Position numbers and translations under genes: made by a program. Positions 30,157 to 31,421 of a stretch of 31,421 bases of DNA are shown one piece after another. The notes below the pieces were generated by a model. It did no database searches. It worked only from the letters and a program-made list of their open reading frames with translations, and was not told the origin of the DNA. Source of the stretch: an uncultured Eubacterium sp. Its GTDB lineage: Bacteria > Bacillota > Clostridia > Lachnospirales > Lachnospiraceae. The DNA lies in contig CAJTSV010000009.1 of assembly GCA_910579075.1 (NCBI GenBank), positions 32,186 through 63,606 on the forward strand. Reading direction: 5' to 3'. Each line of letters starts with the position of its first letter. Within the stretch, counting starts at the first letter, position 1.

Positions 30157-31383
30157 ATGAAAAAAATGTGGGAAATGTGGACAGGAATCAGCCTTGTCAA
30201 ACGGATTATCGCAGGGCTTGCAGCCGGCGCGGTTTTAGCGCTTGTGCTGCCAGGGGCTTCTGCCATTGCAATTCTGGGTGATGTGTTTGTCGGCGCGCTG
30301 AAAGCAATTGCGCCGCTGCTTGTATTTTTCCTGGTAATGAGTTCTTTGAGCAATGCCGGAAAGTCCCATGGGGGTACTATCCGTACCGTCATTGTCCTGT
30401 ATATGTTCAGTACGGTGCTTGCATCCGTGATTGCTGTGTTTGCCAGCATGGCATTTCCGGTCGAAATGGTATTGCGGGAAGCGGCAGATACGCAGGCCGC
30501 GGCACCGCAGGGCATTGCGGAAGTGCTGGGCACGCTTTTGATGAATGTGGTGGCCAATCCGGTATCTGCACTGGTGAATGCCAATTATGTCGGGATTCTT
30601 TCGTGGGCCGTGCTTTTAGGCGTGGCATTCCGCGGGGCAAAGGACACAACGAAGGCGATGCTTTCGGATATTTCGGACGGCATTTCGAAGGTTGTTGCGT
30701 CGATTATCAATCTGGCACCGTTTGGCATTCTGGGGCTGGTGTATGCCAGCGTGACGTCCAGCGGGCTGGAGACGTTTACGGTATATGGCAGGCTGCTTGT
30801 GCTTCTGGTCGGATGCATGCTGGGCATTTATTTTGTAACCAACCCGCTGCTTGTATACTGGTGCATCCGTAAAAATCCGTTTCCGCTGATTTTCAAATGC
30901 CTGAAACAGAGCGCGATTACGGCGTTTTTTACAAGGAGTTCCGCGGCAAATATTCCGGTCAATATGAAAATCTGTGAAGAAATGGGGCTGGATAAGGACA
31001 CGTATTCCGTGACGATTCCGCTTGGCGCAACCATAAATATGGACGGCGCGGCGATTACAATTACCGTCATGACAATGGCAACGGTACATACACTTGGCAT
31101 TGCAGTGGATATCCCGACTGCGATTGTGCTGAGTCTTCTGGCAGCGCTGGCGGCCTGCGGTGCATCGGGCGTGGCGGGCGGCTCCCTGCTGCTCATACCG
31201 ATGGCATGCTCGCTGTTCGGCATCCCGGACACGGTTTCGATGCAGGTGGTTGCAGTCGGGTTTATTATCGGTGTAATTCAGGATTCGGTGGAGACGGCAC
31301 TGAATTCTTCCTCGGACCTGCTGCTGTCTGCTTCGGCAGAGTTCCGGCAGTGGCGGCTGCAGGGGAAGGAGATTCCGTTTTAA
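30157..31383 (+). CDS. sstT: Serine/threonine:Na+ symporter
   Basis: Inner-membrane amino-acid transporter of the dicarboxylate/amino acid:cation symporter family, 408 residues (E. coli SstT about 414). Features: SLVKRIIAGLAAGAVLAL at the N-terminus, about eight membrane helices, the reentrant loop FFTRSSAANIPVNMKICEEMGL, the Na+/substrate motif TINMDGAAITITV and the second hairpin ACGASGVAGGSLLLIPM. These match the SstT branch rather than GltP. AGAAAGGGA precedes the ATG. It may be co-transcribed with prfC. The remaining 38 nt of the window show nothing further. Confidence 0.95.
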   Translation: MKKMWEMWTGISLVKRIIAGLAAGAVLALVLPGASAIAILGDVFVGALKAIAPLLVFFLVMSSLSNAGKSHGGTIRTVIVLYMFSTVLASVIAVFASMAFPVEMVLREAADTQAAAPQGIAEVLGTLLMNVVANPVSALVNANYVGILSWAVLLGVAFRGAKDTTKAMLSDISDGISKVVASIINLAPFGILGLVYASVTSSGLETFTVYGRLLVLLVGCMLGIYFVTNPLLVYWCIRKNPFPLIFKCLKQSAITAFFTRSSAANIPVNMKICEEMGLDKDTYSVTIPLGATINMDGAAITITVMTMATVHTLGIAVDIPTAIVLSLLAALAACGASGVAGGSLLLIPMACSLFGIPDTVSMQVVAVGFIIGVIQDSVETALNSSSDLLLSASAEFRQWRLQGKEIPF

Positions 31384-31421
31384 ACGAAACAGGTGTGCAC
31401 AGGCGTGAGCGGCCGGAAAGA

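Overview
The window looks like chromosome of a Gram-positive, low-to-mid GC gut anaerobe of the Lachnospiraceae type (Clostridia). Evidence: strong AGGAGG-type ribosome sites, frequent TTG/GTG starts, lipoprotein signal peptides, meso-diaminopimelate dehydrogenase, a CD1871A-type CXXC mini-protein, a TIGR04086-type membrane protein, BspA-like leucine-rich-repeat surface proteins and an orphan CheC/chemoreceptor pair. The species assignment is inference. No rRNA, tRNA, CRISPR, phage or intact transposase was seen.

Layout. 1-2529: polar amino-acid ABC transporter (lipoprotein receptor, permease, ATPase) with an intercistronic terminator. 2756-7869: a secreted or cytosolic protein resembling a FliD C-terminal domain, two paralogous secreted LRR proteins and a 41-residue membrane peptide. 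8006-9196 (minus): cyclophilin and CheC. 9426-12763: GNAT acetyltransferase whose 3' end is triplicated as a 60-bp tandem repeat, a TIGR04086-like membrane protein and a membrane chemoreceptor. 12790-15754: BlaI repressor, BlaR1-like M56 sensor protease with an unusual repeat-bearing C-terminal domain, and an HD hydrolase, preceded by a large symmetric operator. 15903-16895 (minus): ddh. 17080-19385: glucose/N-acetylglucosamine PTS (separate EIIA, then EIICB) behind a long structured leader. 19619-21333: TlpA-like lipoprotein, CD1871A CXXC peptide and polyferredoxin membrane protein, probably a membrane redox relay. 21433-24759: two tandem AAA-ATPase/PD-(D/E)XK proteins with near-identical 3' ends. 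24792-28391: AraC regulator, a decayed EIIBCA PTS gene and a Cof-type HAD phosphatase. 28532-31383: release factor 3 and a Na+/serine-threonine symporter.

How the genes work together. The clearest functional units are the ABC importer, the PTS pair, the BlaI/M56/HD stress-sensing operon with its triple-dyad operator, and the TlpA/CXXC/FeS redox operon. The most unusual items are the BlaR1 variant and its operator, the redox operon, the AAA/nuclease pair with local sequence homogenisation, the GNAT-tail tandem repeat and the eroded PTS gene that still keeps intact EIIB and EIIA modules. All functional claims come from reading motifs by eye; no database search was run.
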